Source: Opitutaceae bacterium
Lineage (GTDB): Bacteria; Verrucomicrobiota; Verrucomicrobiia; Opitutales; Opitutaceae
DNA length: 44,564 bases
NCBI GenBank assembly: GCA_005792355.1
Contig: SXSC01000047.1
Location: forward strand, 1 to 44,564
Reading direction: 5' to 3'
Part shown: positions 34,587-42,481 of the stretch, piece after piece
Position numbering within the stretch: position 1 is the stretch's first letter
How the letters are laid out: every line of letters starts with the position of its first letter
The notes under the pieces: model-generated
Databases searched by the model: none
What the model saw: only the letters and a program-made list of their open reading frames with translations
What the model was told of the DNA's origin: nothing
Translations under genes and position numbers: made by a program

Positions 34587-35051
34587 ATGAGCCAAGTCAC
34601 CGACCTCATTCCGCACCGTCCGCCCTTCCTGTTCGTCGACGAGATTCTCAGCTCGACGCCGGAGAGTCTCGTCGCCCGGCGCACCTGGCGGGCCGAGGAG
34701 GATTTTTACCAAGGGCACTATCCCGGGGCGCCCATCACGCCCGGCGTTCTCCTGTGCGAGTCGGTCTTTCAGACGGCCGCCTGTTTCATGGCGTTGAAGG
34801 CTCGCGCGGCGGGCGCCAAGCCGGGAGAGGGCGTGCCCCTGATTGCGAAGATCAGCGATGTGCGGTTTCGCAGTCCGGTTTATCCGGGCGACACGATTGA
34901 AATCGAAGTGAAACAGGTGGACGCGATGGGCGGCTTTACGATGTTGAGCGGGCACGCGAAGAAAACCGACGGAACCCGCGTGCTGAACGTCAATTTTTCC
35001 GTCGCCTGGAAAACGCCCGCCGGAGGAGTCGCGGCCCAAGGCGTCGCCTGA
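34587..35051 (+). CDS. FabZ-like 3-hydroxyacyl-ACP dehydratase
   Basis: A hot-dog-fold dehydratase of 154 residues. The catalytic His44 (YQGHYPGAPITPGVL) and Glu58 (LLCESVFQTAACF) are in place, and the N-terminus LIPHRPPFLFVDEIL is typical of FabZ. It removes water from 3-hydroxyacyl-ACP to give the trans-2-enoyl chain. Extra charged residues (KARAAGAKPGEGVPL) lengthen the central helix region. It starts 3 bases after the CrtI-like gene, pointing to co-translation. Confidence 0.9.
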   Translation: MSQVTDLIPHRPPFLFVDEILSSTPESLVARRTWRAEEDFYQGHYPGAPITPGVLLCESVFQTAACFMALKARAAGAKPGEGVPLIAKISDVRFRSPVYPGDTIEIEVKQVDAMGGFTMLSGHAKKTDGTRVLNVNFSVAWKTPAGGVAAQGVA

Positions 35052-35078
35052 GAACACCCGGCAACGTGGCCACGGACT

Positions 35079-35114
35079 ACATGACGACGGGTCCATCTAC
35101 GACATGACGACGGG
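35079..35114. repeat. Direct repeat upstream of the enoyl reductase gene
   Basis: ACATGACGACGGG occurs at 35079-35091 and 35102-35114, with a period of 23 bases, in the 116-base gap between the FabZ-like and FabI-like genes. Could be a regulator binding site or a slipped duplication. Confidence 0.45.
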
Positions 35115-35167
35115 ACTTTTTGTAGATTTAACCGGTGCACAACGAGTTTGGGTCTGCAAACACTCCA

Positions 35168-35980
35168 ATGCCTGATTTCCTTCAATTCACCGGGAAGACC
35201 TTCCTCGTCTTTGGCGTCGCCAACCGCAAAAGCGTGGCGTGGTTTGTGGCCAAGACGCTGGAAGAGCAGGGTGCGACCGTGCTCTACAGCGTGCGTTCGG
35301 AGGTGCGCAGAAAATCCCTTGAGACCGTGCTCGCGGGCCGGAAGATCTTCGTCTGTGACGTCGAAAAGGAGGGTGAAGCGACACGGTTGGCCGGGGCGAT
35401 CGCCACGGCGGGCCAGACGTCGCTCCACGGAATCGTGCATGCCATCGCGTTTGCGAACTACAGCGGTGGGTTCAAACCGTTTCATGAGACCAACCGGACC
35501 GACTTCCTCCAGGCCGCGGCGGTTTCGGCGTTTTCACTCGTGGAGATCGCGCGGGCCTTCAAGGCGCAACTCGCGCCCCACGCATCCGTGGTGACCATCG
35601 GCATTTCGTCCCTGCTCGTGACGCCCGACAACTACGGTTACATGGGGCCGATCAAGGCGGCGTTGGAATCAAGTGTGCGGTTCCTGGCCAAGTCGTTCAG
35701 TGCTGACAGCGCGGTGCGGTTCAATGCCGTCGGGGCGGGACCGCTGAAGACGAGCGCTTCCGCCGGCATTCCCGGCTACGTCGAAAGCTACCTGTACGCG
35801 GAAAAGCTCACCTTCCGGAAAAGAAACCTCGAGACGCAGGAGGTGGCCAACACGGTCGCCTTCCTGTTGAGCGAGCGCAGCAGCGGAATCAACGGAACCA
35901 CGGTTGTCGTCGATGCCGGACTGGGCTCGAATTATTTTGATCAGGAAATCATCCGGCTCGCGATGCGGACGGAGCGCTAG
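35168..35980 (+). CDS. FabI-like enoyl-ACP reductase
   Basis: A 270-residue SDR protein resembling FabI, which reduces trans-2-enoyl-ACP with NAD(P)H. Seen: [19 protein letters not shown] (cofactor loop), [15 protein letters not shown], and Tyr156-x6-Lys163 in [20 protein letters not shown], the same spacing and numbering as E. coli FabI; then [17 protein letters not shown]. One difference: the second active-site tyrosine of FabI (Tyr146 in E. coli) appears to be Ile, so it may be a specialised form. The start is the ATG at 35168 (PDFLQFTGK); a GTG at 35135 is possible. Followed after 7 bases by the oleA-like gene. Confidence 0.87.
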   Translation: MPDFLQFTGKTFLVFGVANRKSVAWFVAKTLEEQGATVLYSVRSEVRRKSLETVLAGRKIFVCDVEKEGEATRLAGAIATAGQTSLHGIVHAIAFANYSGGFKPFHETNRTDFLQAAAVSAFSLVEIARAFKAQLAPHASVVTIGISSLLVTPDNYGYMGPIKAALESSVRFLAKSFSADSAVRFNAVGAGPLKTSASAGIPGYVESYLYAEKLTFRKRNLETQEVANTVAFLLSERSSGINGTTVVVDAGLGSNYFDQEIIRLAMRTER

Positions 35981-35987
35981 ACGCCGG

Positions 35988-37013
35988 ATGAAATTTCAAA
36001 ACGTCTGTCTCGAGTCGCTGGCGGTCGCGCTCCCGGATGAGATCTGGACCTCGGCGGAGATCGAGGAACGGCTGCGTCCGCTTTACGATCGCCTGAGGTT
36101 GCCCGCCGGCCGGCTGGAGTTGATGACGGGGATTCGCGAACGGCGAATGTGGCCGGAGGGAACGCGGCCGTCGGATGCGAGCGCGGCGGCGGGACGCGCG
36201 GTGCTGGCGAAATCAGGGGTACGCGTCGGGGCCGTCGAACTGTTCATCCACGCGGCCGTGAGCCGCGACATGCTCGAGCCGGCCACGGCGTCCTTTGCCC
36301 ATCGCAAGATCGGGCTGCCGGCGACTACCCAGATTTTTGATGTGTCGAATGCGTGCCTCGGCTTTCTCAATGCGCTGACCATCGCGGCGGGTCTGATCGA
36401 GGCGGGCCAGATTCGTTGTGCCATGGTCGTCTGCGGTGAGAACGGGCGGCCGCTGGTCGAGCAGACCTTGCGCACGCTGGTGGAACGTCCGCTCACGCGG
36501 AACGAGATTAAACCCTATTTTGCCAACCTCACCATCGGTTCCGGCGCGGTTGGGGCGATCGTGTGCCACCGCTCGCAGGTGCAGGGTCGGGCGCACCGGC
36601 TGCTCGGCGGCGTGGCGCGCGCGGCGACGCAGCACAGCGAACTCTGCCAGGGCGACACCCATGGCACCGAGTCGCTCGCGATGCAGACGGACTCGGAGCA
36701 ATTGCTGCTGGCCGGGGTCACGCTCGCGCGGGAAACGTGGACGGAATTTTCGGCCGAGCAGGGTGGGGCGTTCGATCGCTTCATCTGCCACCAGGTCGGC
36801 AGCGTGCACCGGCGCAAGCTTTACGAGACGCTCGGCCTCGATCTCGCGCGGGATTTTTCAACTTTTGAAACACTGGGGAACACCGGATCCGTGGCTCTGC
36901 CCGCCACGCTCGCGGCCGCCGTCGAAGCGGGCGCCGTCCGGGAGGGAAATCGGGTGGGACTGCTGGGCATCGGCAGCGGGCTGAACTGCCTGATGCTCGC
37001 GCTGGAATGGTAA
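35988..37013 (+). CDS. oleA: OleA-like head-to-head acyl condensing enzyme
   Basis: A thiolase-superfamily protein of 341 residues. OleA joins two fatty acyl-CoAs to a 2-alkyl-3-keto acid, the first step of long-chain olefin synthesis. Evidence: Cys123 (FDVSNACLGFLN), His268 (FICHQVGSVH), Asn298 (TLGNTGSVALP), and Glu97 in AVSRDMLEPATASF, matching the OleA-specific Glu117 region (SRDYLEPSTAS in Xanthomonas OleA, from memory). The N-terminus (FQNVCLESLAVALPDEIWTS) and the end LLGIGSGLNCLMLALEW also follow OleA rather than FabH. Start ATG 35988. It overlaps the oleB-like start by 7 bases. Confidence 0.88.
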   Translation: MKFQNVCLESLAVALPDEIWTSAEIEERLRPLYDRLRLPAGRLELMTGIRERRMWPEGTRPSDASAAAGRAVLAKSGVRVGAVELFIHAAVSRDMLEPATASFAHRKIGLPATTQIFDVSNACLGFLNALTIAAGLIEAGQIRCAMVVCGENGRPLVEQTLRTLVERPLTRNEIKPYFANLTIGSGAVGAIVCHRSQVQGRAHRLLGGVARAATQHSELCQGDTHGTESLAMQTDSEQLLLAGVTLARETWTEFSAEQGGAFDRFICHQVGSVHRRKLYETLGLDLARDFSTFETLGNTGSVALPATLAAAVEAGAVREGNRVGLLGIGSGLNCLMLALEW

Positions 37014-37900
37014 CCGGGATCCAACTACCAGCGTGGCTGGCGCCCGAATACCCGTTCGCGCCAAAGTCCTTCGCGACGCCGCGGGCCGCGCGGATGAGTT
37101 ATCTGGACGAGGGTCCGCGCGCGGACGAGGCGGTCTTGCTGCTCCACGGCAATCCGACGTGGTCGTATTACTACCGGCATCTGGTGCGGGCGCTGGCCCC
37201 GACGCTGCGTTGCATCGCGCCGGATCACGTGGGGATGGGAGCGTCGGAAAAACCGGCGGATTATGAGTACTCGCTCGCGACGCGGATCGCGGATGTCGCG
37301 GCGCTCGTCCATTCCCTCGGGCTCAAGCGCGTGCACCTCGTGGTGCATGACTGGGGTGGGGCGATCGGCGGCGGATTTGCGGTCCGCCACCCGGGGTTGA
37401 TCGGGAAAATGGCGCTCATGAACACCGCCGCCTTCACCTCCGAACATCTGCCCGCGCGGATCGCGATCTGCAAAGCGCCGGTGGTCGGCGCGTGGCTGGT
37501 GCGCGGCGCGAATGGCTTTGCGTGGCCGGCGACGTGGATGGCGATGAATCGCCGCGCGCTCAGCGCCGACGAGAAACGCGGCTACCTCTGGCCGTATGAC
37601 TGCTGGGCCCATCGCGTGGCGGTGAGCGCATTTGTGCGGGACATTCCGATGCGGAAGGACCATCCGAGTTGGGCGACGCTTCGGGAGGTCGAGTCCGGCC
37701 TCGCCCAGTTCCAGGATCGCGCGGCGCTCATCGTGTGGGGTGGGTGCGATTTCTGTTTCAACGATCACTTTCTCCAGCGCTGGCGGGCGCTTCTGCCGCA
37801 GGCGGACGTCCACCGGATCGCCGATGCCGGACACTACGTGCTCGATGATGCCCGCGAGGAAGTGGTGCCGCTGATCCGCGACTTTCTCACCCGGCTGTGA
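37007..37900 (+). CDS. oleB: OleB-like alpha/beta hydrolase (beta-lactone decarboxylase family)
   Basis: A haloalkane dehalogenase-fold hydrolase of 297 residues. OleB decarboxylates the beta-lactone made by OleC into a cis-olefin. Seen: EYPFAPKSFATPRAARMSYL at the N-terminus, LLLHGNPTWSYYYRHLV with the oxyanion region, the nucleophile Asp115 in VVHDWGGAIGGGFAVRHPG, Asp near 248 in WGGCDFCFNDHFLQ and His276 in DAGHYVLDDA, completing the triad. NTAAFTSEHLPARIAICKAP fits OleB better than other dehalogenase relatives. The ATG (37007) lies inside the last codons of oleA. Its stop overlaps the convergent malQ by 14 bases. The expected oleC and oleD do not follow. Confidence 0.87.
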   Translation: MVTGIQLPAWLAPEYPFAPKSFATPRAARMSYLDEGPRADEAVLLLHGNPTWSYYYRHLVRALAPTLRCIAPDHVGMGASEKPADYEYSLATRIADVAALVHSLGLKRVHLVVHDWGGAIGGGFAVRHPGLIGKMALMNTAAFTSEHLPARIAICKAPVVGAWLVRGANGFAWPATWMAMNRRALSADEKRGYLWPYDCWAHRVAVSAFVRDIPMRKDHPSWATLREVESGLAQFQDRAALIVWGGCDFCFNDHFLQRWRALLPQADVHRIADAGHYVLDDAREEVVPLIRDFLTRL

Positions 37901-39440
37901 CGGCAGCGTCGCGGCGGTAGAGGGCGGCCAAATCGCGCAGGTAGGGAGCGGAGTTCTCCGCCAGCGCGCGCAGCTGCTCCTCGCGAAAGCGCCAGGACCA
38001 GTTGCCCTGGGCCGAGCCGGGGGTGTTGAACCGGGCCTCGGAGCCGAGGTCCAGCAGGTCCTGCAGCGGAATGACGGCGAGATTGGCGACCGCCGCATAG
38101 GCGGCGCGGAGAAAGTCCCAGGCGATTTCCTCGCCCCCGATCCGGAAGTAGCGGCGCACGTGGTCGCGGGTCTTGGGATCGACGGTGGCATACCAGCCGC
38201 GGGTCGTGTCGTTGTCATGGGTTCCAGGATACACGACGCTGTTGGCCCGCTGGTTGTGCGGCAGGTAGAGGTTGTCGGAGCCGCCGCCAAAGGCGAATTG
38301 CAGCACTGCCATGCCGGGCAGACCGGTGGCCTCGCGGAGCGCGACTGTCTCGGGCGTGAGCAACCCGAGATCCTCGGCGATGAGCTTGGCGCCGGGCAGG
38401 CCGGCGGCGACGGCGCGAAAGAAATCCAGTCCCGGCCCGGTGGCCCAACGGCCGTTGCGGGCGTTGGGCGCGCCGGCGGGCACGGCCCAATACGCCTCGA
38501 AGCCCCGGAAGTGGTCGATGCGCACCACGTCGCAGAACTCGAAGCTGGCGCGCAGTCGCGACAACCACCACGCATAGCCGTCCGCCGCATGCGCCGGCCA
38601 GTCGTAGAGCGGATTGCCCCAGAGTTGGCCGTCGGCGGTGAAATAATCCGGGGGCACGCCGGCCACCGCGGTGGGGCGCAGCGTCTGGGGGTCCAGCTGA
38701 AACAACCGGGGGCTGGCCCACACGTCGGCGCTGTCAGCCGCCGTGAAAATCGGCGTGTCGCCGATGATCGAGATGCCATGGCGCCGGGCGCGGGCCCGCA
38801 CCTGCGTCCATTGCCCAAAGAAGAGATATTGCAGGAACTCGTAGCTCTCGATTTGCAGCGCCAGTTTTTTGCGCCAAGGGGATTTCCGCGCCGAGTCGAA
38901 TGAACGCGTGACGGCGGGCCATTCCCACCAAGGGCGACCCTGATAATGGTCCTTCAAGGCGGAGAAGTAAGCGTAGCTTTCGAGCCAGGCGGCGTGCCGC
39001 TTCCGGAAGGCATCAAAATCACCGTATGGCTGGGGGCGGGGCGCTGCGCGCCGCCAGGCGGCGTGGGCGGAAAACAGCAACGGCAGCTTGAGCTGATAGA
39101 GCGCGCCGAAATCCACGCGGTCGCGGTTCAGTTGCCGCAACGGGGCCACTGCGGATTCCGTGAGCAGACCTTGGGAAACGAGAGCGGCGGGGTCGATGAG
39201 GTACGGATTTCCCGCGTAGGAGGAGAAACACTGATACGGGGAGTCGCCGTAGCCGGTTGGGCCAAGGGGACACAACTGCCAGTAGCGAAAGCCGGCGGCG
39301 GCCATGAACGAGAAAAGGGCGTCGGCGGAATCGTCGAAGGCACCGACGCCAAAGGCGCCGGGCAGAGACGTGGGATGGGCGAGAACGCCAGCGGCGCGGT
39401 GATCGAGCCAGTTGAAAAGGGGCTTCTCGGCGGTGGACAT
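37887..39440 (-). CDS. malQ: 4-alpha-glucanotransferase (amylomaltase)
   Basis: A GH77 enzyme of about 517 residues that transfers maltosyl units between alpha-1,4-glucans in the cytoplasm, used in maltodextrin or glycogen turnover. Typical segments: GVLAHPTSLPGAFGVGAFDD, YWQLCPLGPTGYGDSPYQCF, VVRIDHFRGFEAYWAVP with the nucleophile Asp, LIAEDLGLLTPETVAL with the acid/base Glu, and GTHDNDTTRGWY with the third Asp. Start ATG at 39440 (STAEKPLFNWLD). It is tail-to-tail with the oleB-like gene. No other glycogen genes are adjacent. Confidence 0.95.
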   Translation of the reverse strand: MSTAEKPLFNWLDHRAAGVLAHPTSLPGAFGVGAFDDSADALFSFMAAAGFRYWQLCPLGPTGYGDSPYQCFSSYAGNPYLIDPAALVSQGLLTESAVAPLRQLNRDRVDFGALYQLKLPLLFSAHAAWRRAAPRPQPYGDFDAFRKRHAAWLESYAYFSALKDHYQGRPWWEWPAVTRSFDSARKSPWRKKLALQIESYEFLQYLFFGQWTQVRARARRHGISIIGDTPIFTAADSADVWASPRLFQLDPQTLRPTAVAGVPPDYFTADGQLWGNPLYDWPAHAADGYAWWLSRLRASFEFCDVVRIDHFRGFEAYWAVPAGAPNARNGRWATGPGLDFFRAVAAGLPGAKLIAEDLGLLTPETVALREATGLPGMAVLQFAFGGGSDNLYLPHNQRANSVVYPGTHDNDTTRGWYATVDPKTRDHVRRYFRIGGEEIAWDFLRAAYAAVANLAVIPLQDLLDLGSEARFNTPGSAQGNWSWRFREEQLRALAENSAPYLRDLAALYRRDAAVTAG

Positions 39441-39626
39441 TGGTGCGGAAGGAGAGTGGCTTTTTGTAGGCGTGAACACGGTCGGATTCACGCGGATGGG
39501 CGGTTGTGGAGATGCCCGATAACGGGCCGGTCAGGCCGTTAGATGGCAGTTCAAGTGATAGGATTGTCAAAGGAATCACCGGGGCACTCGCATTTTTTGC
39601 GCCAAGCCCAGGACGGTTCGGCAGCT

Positions 39627-40758
39627 TCAGGAATTTTCGGAACGAGCGGCGACCGGGGGCAGGTTTTTGAGCGGCGGGAGAAGCACCTTGTCCACGCGGT
39701 GGCCATCGAGATCGATGACCTCGACGAGATAACCGTGGTGGTGAAACGATTCACCTTCCGCCGGTACGTGGCCGAGGTGTTTGACAATGAAACCGGCAAA
39801 CGTCTGGTAGTCGCGCTCCCGAGCAGCATGCAGCGGGAAGTCGACCACCACCCGTTCGAATTCCGCCGCCTCCAGCATGCCATCCACCAGCCAGGAGCCG
39901 TGGTCGCGGCGCACCGCCTTCGGCTTGAGACGATCGCTAGGCGAGGACAACTTCCCGACAATGGCCTCCATGACGTCATGCGGGGAAACCAGGCCCGTGA
40001 TGGCGCCGTACTCGTCCGTCACCAGCGCGCGATGCTTGCCGGTCGTCTTGAATCTTTCCAGCAACGCGGTGGTGGATAGCGACTCGGGGACGAGCAGAGA
40101 TCAGTTCGCGAACCGGCATGCGATCGAATGCCATCACGCTCTCAATCATGGCCGGCTCCTGCGGATGGAATACGCCCGCGCGCACGCCTTCCCGTACAAG
40201 CAAGCGCACCTCGTCCTCCGATACCTTGACCTCCGCCCGCGGGGTGACGCGGAGGAGCTTGAGCAATGCGTCAGTGGAGCGCCCAAGCAGGAACACGAGC
40301 GGAGCCCCGGTGCGCGCGAGCCGGTGCATCGGTCCGGCGAGGATTCTGGCGACACCCTCGGGATTGCCGAGACCGATGCGCTTGGGTACGAGTTCGCCAA
40401 TGACCAGGGTGAAGTAGGTGAGGACGACAACCACGAGCCCGAACGCGATTTGGTCGGCGTAGGGCGCCAGAACGGCGTATTCCCGCAGCGACGGTGCGAG
40501 CTTGGTGGAGAGCGAAGCGCCGCTGAACGCCGCGGCCAAAACCGCGACGACGGTGATGCCGATTTGCACGGTGGCGAGAAAGCAGTTGGGGGACTCCGCC
40601 AGCTCGAGCGCGAGACGCGCCCGGGCGTCCCCGTCGTCGGCGAGCTGACGGAGCGTGGCCTTGCGCGCGGAGACGATGGCTATCTCCGCCATCGAAAAGA
40701 CACCGTTGGCGATCAACAGGGAAAAGATGAGCGCGAGTTCGAAGAAGATTGAGTTCAT
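39627..40758 (-). pseudogene. CNNM/CorC-HlyC family protein, CBS domain deleted and frame broken
   Basis: The gene begins well (ATG 40758): NSIFFELALIFSLLIANGVF, EIAIVSARKATLRQLADDGD, LVIGELVPKRIGLGNPEGVA, EVRLLVREGVRAGVFHPQE and DRMPVRELI. At about 40092-40105 the sequence jumps from MPVRELIS straight to VPESLSTTALLERFKTTG in another frame, continuing HRALVTDEYGAITGLVSPHD and a CorC_HlyC domain ending GYLVEVIDLDGHRVDKVLL. Roughly 65-75 residues, the first CBS domain, are missing, with a frame change at the junction. In intact members (TlyC/CorC, about 430 residues) this part is continuous. So the protein is broken by deletion, unless the assembly is wrong here. Confidence 0.8.
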
Positions 40759-40921
40759 GGGCTGAGGCGAGGATGACCCGTTTCGACACCGGGTGGAAGA
40801 CATCAAAGCGGCTCGTCCCAACTGACGGTGGCGGCATCAATCGTTGACAGCACTTTGTTCGTCGAAAAACTGCGGAAGCACCACGCCTGCGGGGAAACGC
40901 ACCGGCGTCTTTCTCCCACCC

Positions 40922-42238
40922 ATGCAATTTTTCGCTCAAGCCAGCGCGGCGACGGTTTCGATCGGTCCGTTCTTCCTGCTATTTCTCGCGCTGCCAATCG
41001 TGCTCTTCGGCGAAGTGTTGACGGCTCGCGTTGGATGGCTCCGACGTTCAAACGTGCCGGCTCCGATCGTCGGAGGGCTGATCGTCGCTTTCGCCCTCCT
41101 GATTTGTGGCGAGACCCTGCCCGGCGCCGCGGCGCTGCAGGGCAACACGGCCAATCCGTACTGGCTCTGGTCCGTGCTGCCCCAGTGGAGTTTTACGGCG
41201 CCGCGGGCGACGGACGTCGAGCGACCGCTGCTCATTCTGTTTTTCACCTGCATCGGATTGAATGCGAGCTGGCGAGTTGCGAAACAAGGCGGACTGCCGC
41301 TCCTCGTGTACCTGGCACTCGCCGCCGGGATCGCGCTGCTCCAAGCCGTCGGCGGCGCGGCGACTGCCCTGGCGCTCGGACAAAATCCGCTGCTGGGCAT
41401 CATGACCAGCAACGTTTCCCTCATGGGCGGTTTTGGAACGGCTGCCGGGTTTGCCCCGGAATTCGAGAAGGCCGGGCTCGCCGGCGCAGCCACCGTCGGC
41501 ATCGCCGCCGCCGCCTTCGGCGTGATCGCCGGCGGCTTTGTGGCGGGCATCGTGGGCGGCAGGCTGATCGAGCGAAATCTACGCCTCAATTCAGTTGCGT
41601 CCCAACCGGATGGCGCCGTCGAGCGGGCCGCAGAATCGGAGGGTGGCTTCCTCAGCGAGGTGCGCGACCTGGCCCGCTCCGGGCGGAGCACGTTGCTGCA
41701 TCTGGCGGTGCTGTTCGTCTGCATGAAACTCGGCGCCTTTGTGAGCGCCTTCATCCAGTCGACCGGCGTCACTTTCCCGGTTTACATGGGCTCGATGATT
41801 GTCGCCGCGCTGGTGCGCAACACGCACGACTTCGCCGGACGGGCGAGGCTGCGGACGGATCGCACCGATGCCATCGGCTCGGTCGCGCTCATGTGGCTGC
41901 TCGCTGTCGTGATGATGGACCTGCAACTCTCGCAGCTCGCCCACGCGGCCCTGCCCATGCTCGCCATTCTCACCATTCAAGTGATCTGGATCGCGGCGCT
42001 CGCTTATTGGCTGGTGTTTCGGGTGATGGGGCGGGACTACGAGGCGGCCGTGATGAGCGCCGGCTTGATCGGTTTCGGACTTGGCGCGACATCCAACGCA
42101 CTGGCGACGATGCGTGTGATCTCCCGTCGCTTTGGGCCCGCGCCGCGGGCGTTTCTGATCGTGCCCATCGTCGGCGCGTTCTTGATCGACTTCGCCAACG
42201 CGCTGCTGACGACGACCGCGCTCAATTTCTTCAAGTAA
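40922..42238 (+). CDS. gltS: Sodium/glutamate symporter (GltS family)
   Basis: A 438-residue inner-membrane protein with about 10-12 hydrophobic segments. GltS-type features: LRRSNVPAPIVGGLIVAFAL near the N-terminus, LILFFTCIGLNASWRVAKQG, GIMTSNVSLMGGFGTAAGFA with Gly-rich pore-loop character, and GLIGFGLGATSNALATMRVI in the second half. The middle has a cytoplasmic charged loop (ERAAESEGGFLSEVRDLARS). GltS imports glutamate with sodium. The start is the ATG at 40922; a TTG at 40844 opens the frame earlier but adds a non-hydrophobic Lys/Arg-rich lead. Confidence 0.88.
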   Translation: MQFFAQASAATVSIGPFFLLFLALPIVLFGEVLTARVGWLRRSNVPAPIVGGLIVAFALLICGETLPGAAALQGNTANPYWLWSVLPQWSFTAPRATDVERPLLILFFTCIGLNASWRVAKQGGLPLLVYLALAAGIALLQAVGGAATALALGQNPLLGIMTSNVSLMGGFGTAAGFAPEFEKAGLAGAATVGIAAAAFGVIAGGFVAGIVGGRLIERNLRLNSVASQPDGAVERAAESEGGFLSEVRDLARSGRSTLLHLAVLFVCMKLGAFVSAFIQSTGVTFPVYMGSMIVAALVRNTHDFAGRARLRTDRTDAIGSVALMWLLAVVMMDLQLSQLAHAALPMLAILTIQVIWIAALAYWLVFRVMGRDYEAAVMSAGLIGFGLGATSNALATMRVISRRFGPAPRAFLIVPIVGAFLIDFANALLTTTALNFFK

Positions 42239-42481
42239 CCGGGAGACCGGGGAACCCGGGCATCCGCGCGGAGTAGGGATCAGCGGGTTGCCTCTACGGT
42301 CGTCTCCATCCGCTCGCTCCCGCTATTACGGCAGACGGCTGTTAAGATTACTGTGCGGCGAGGAGCGAACGACAGTTTCGCTCCCGCGCCAGAACGGATC
42401 GCCGTGGTTCAGATGTGGGAGGCGGGCGCGTTGTTTCAACTTAACATAACCTTAATTGTGCGCTCCCAACCCAGCATTTGC
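42239..42481. other. Gap between convergent gltS and lepB
   Basis: No gene seen. It holds one 8-bp hairpin, GGAGCGAA / TTCGCTCC (42362-42369 with 42377-42384, loop of 7), with no T-tract, plus an AT-rich stretch near 42440. A bidirectional stop signal is possible. Confidence 0.4.

Noticed and set aside
27726..37900. Aryl polyene or flexirubin biosynthesis cluster
   Set aside because: Those clusters carry a ketoreductase, several ketosynthases, acyltransferases and an aromatic ring enzyme (e.g. ammonia-lyase); none is present, and OleA/OleB with FabI point elsewhere.
27726..37900. Carotenoid biosynthesis cluster because of the CrtI-like genes
   Set aside because: No phytoene synthase, cyclase or GGPP synthase in or near the locus; neighbours are fatty acid enzymes.
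37025..38818. 597-codon minus-strand frame
   Set aside because: Spans malQ and the oleB-like gene in the wrong frame; Ser/Pro/Arg-rich with no family motifs.
40828..42276. 482-codon plus-strand frame
   Set aside because: Overlaps the gltS gene in another frame, is very Arg-rich with no hydrophobic segments, while the gltS frame gives a clear membrane transporter.
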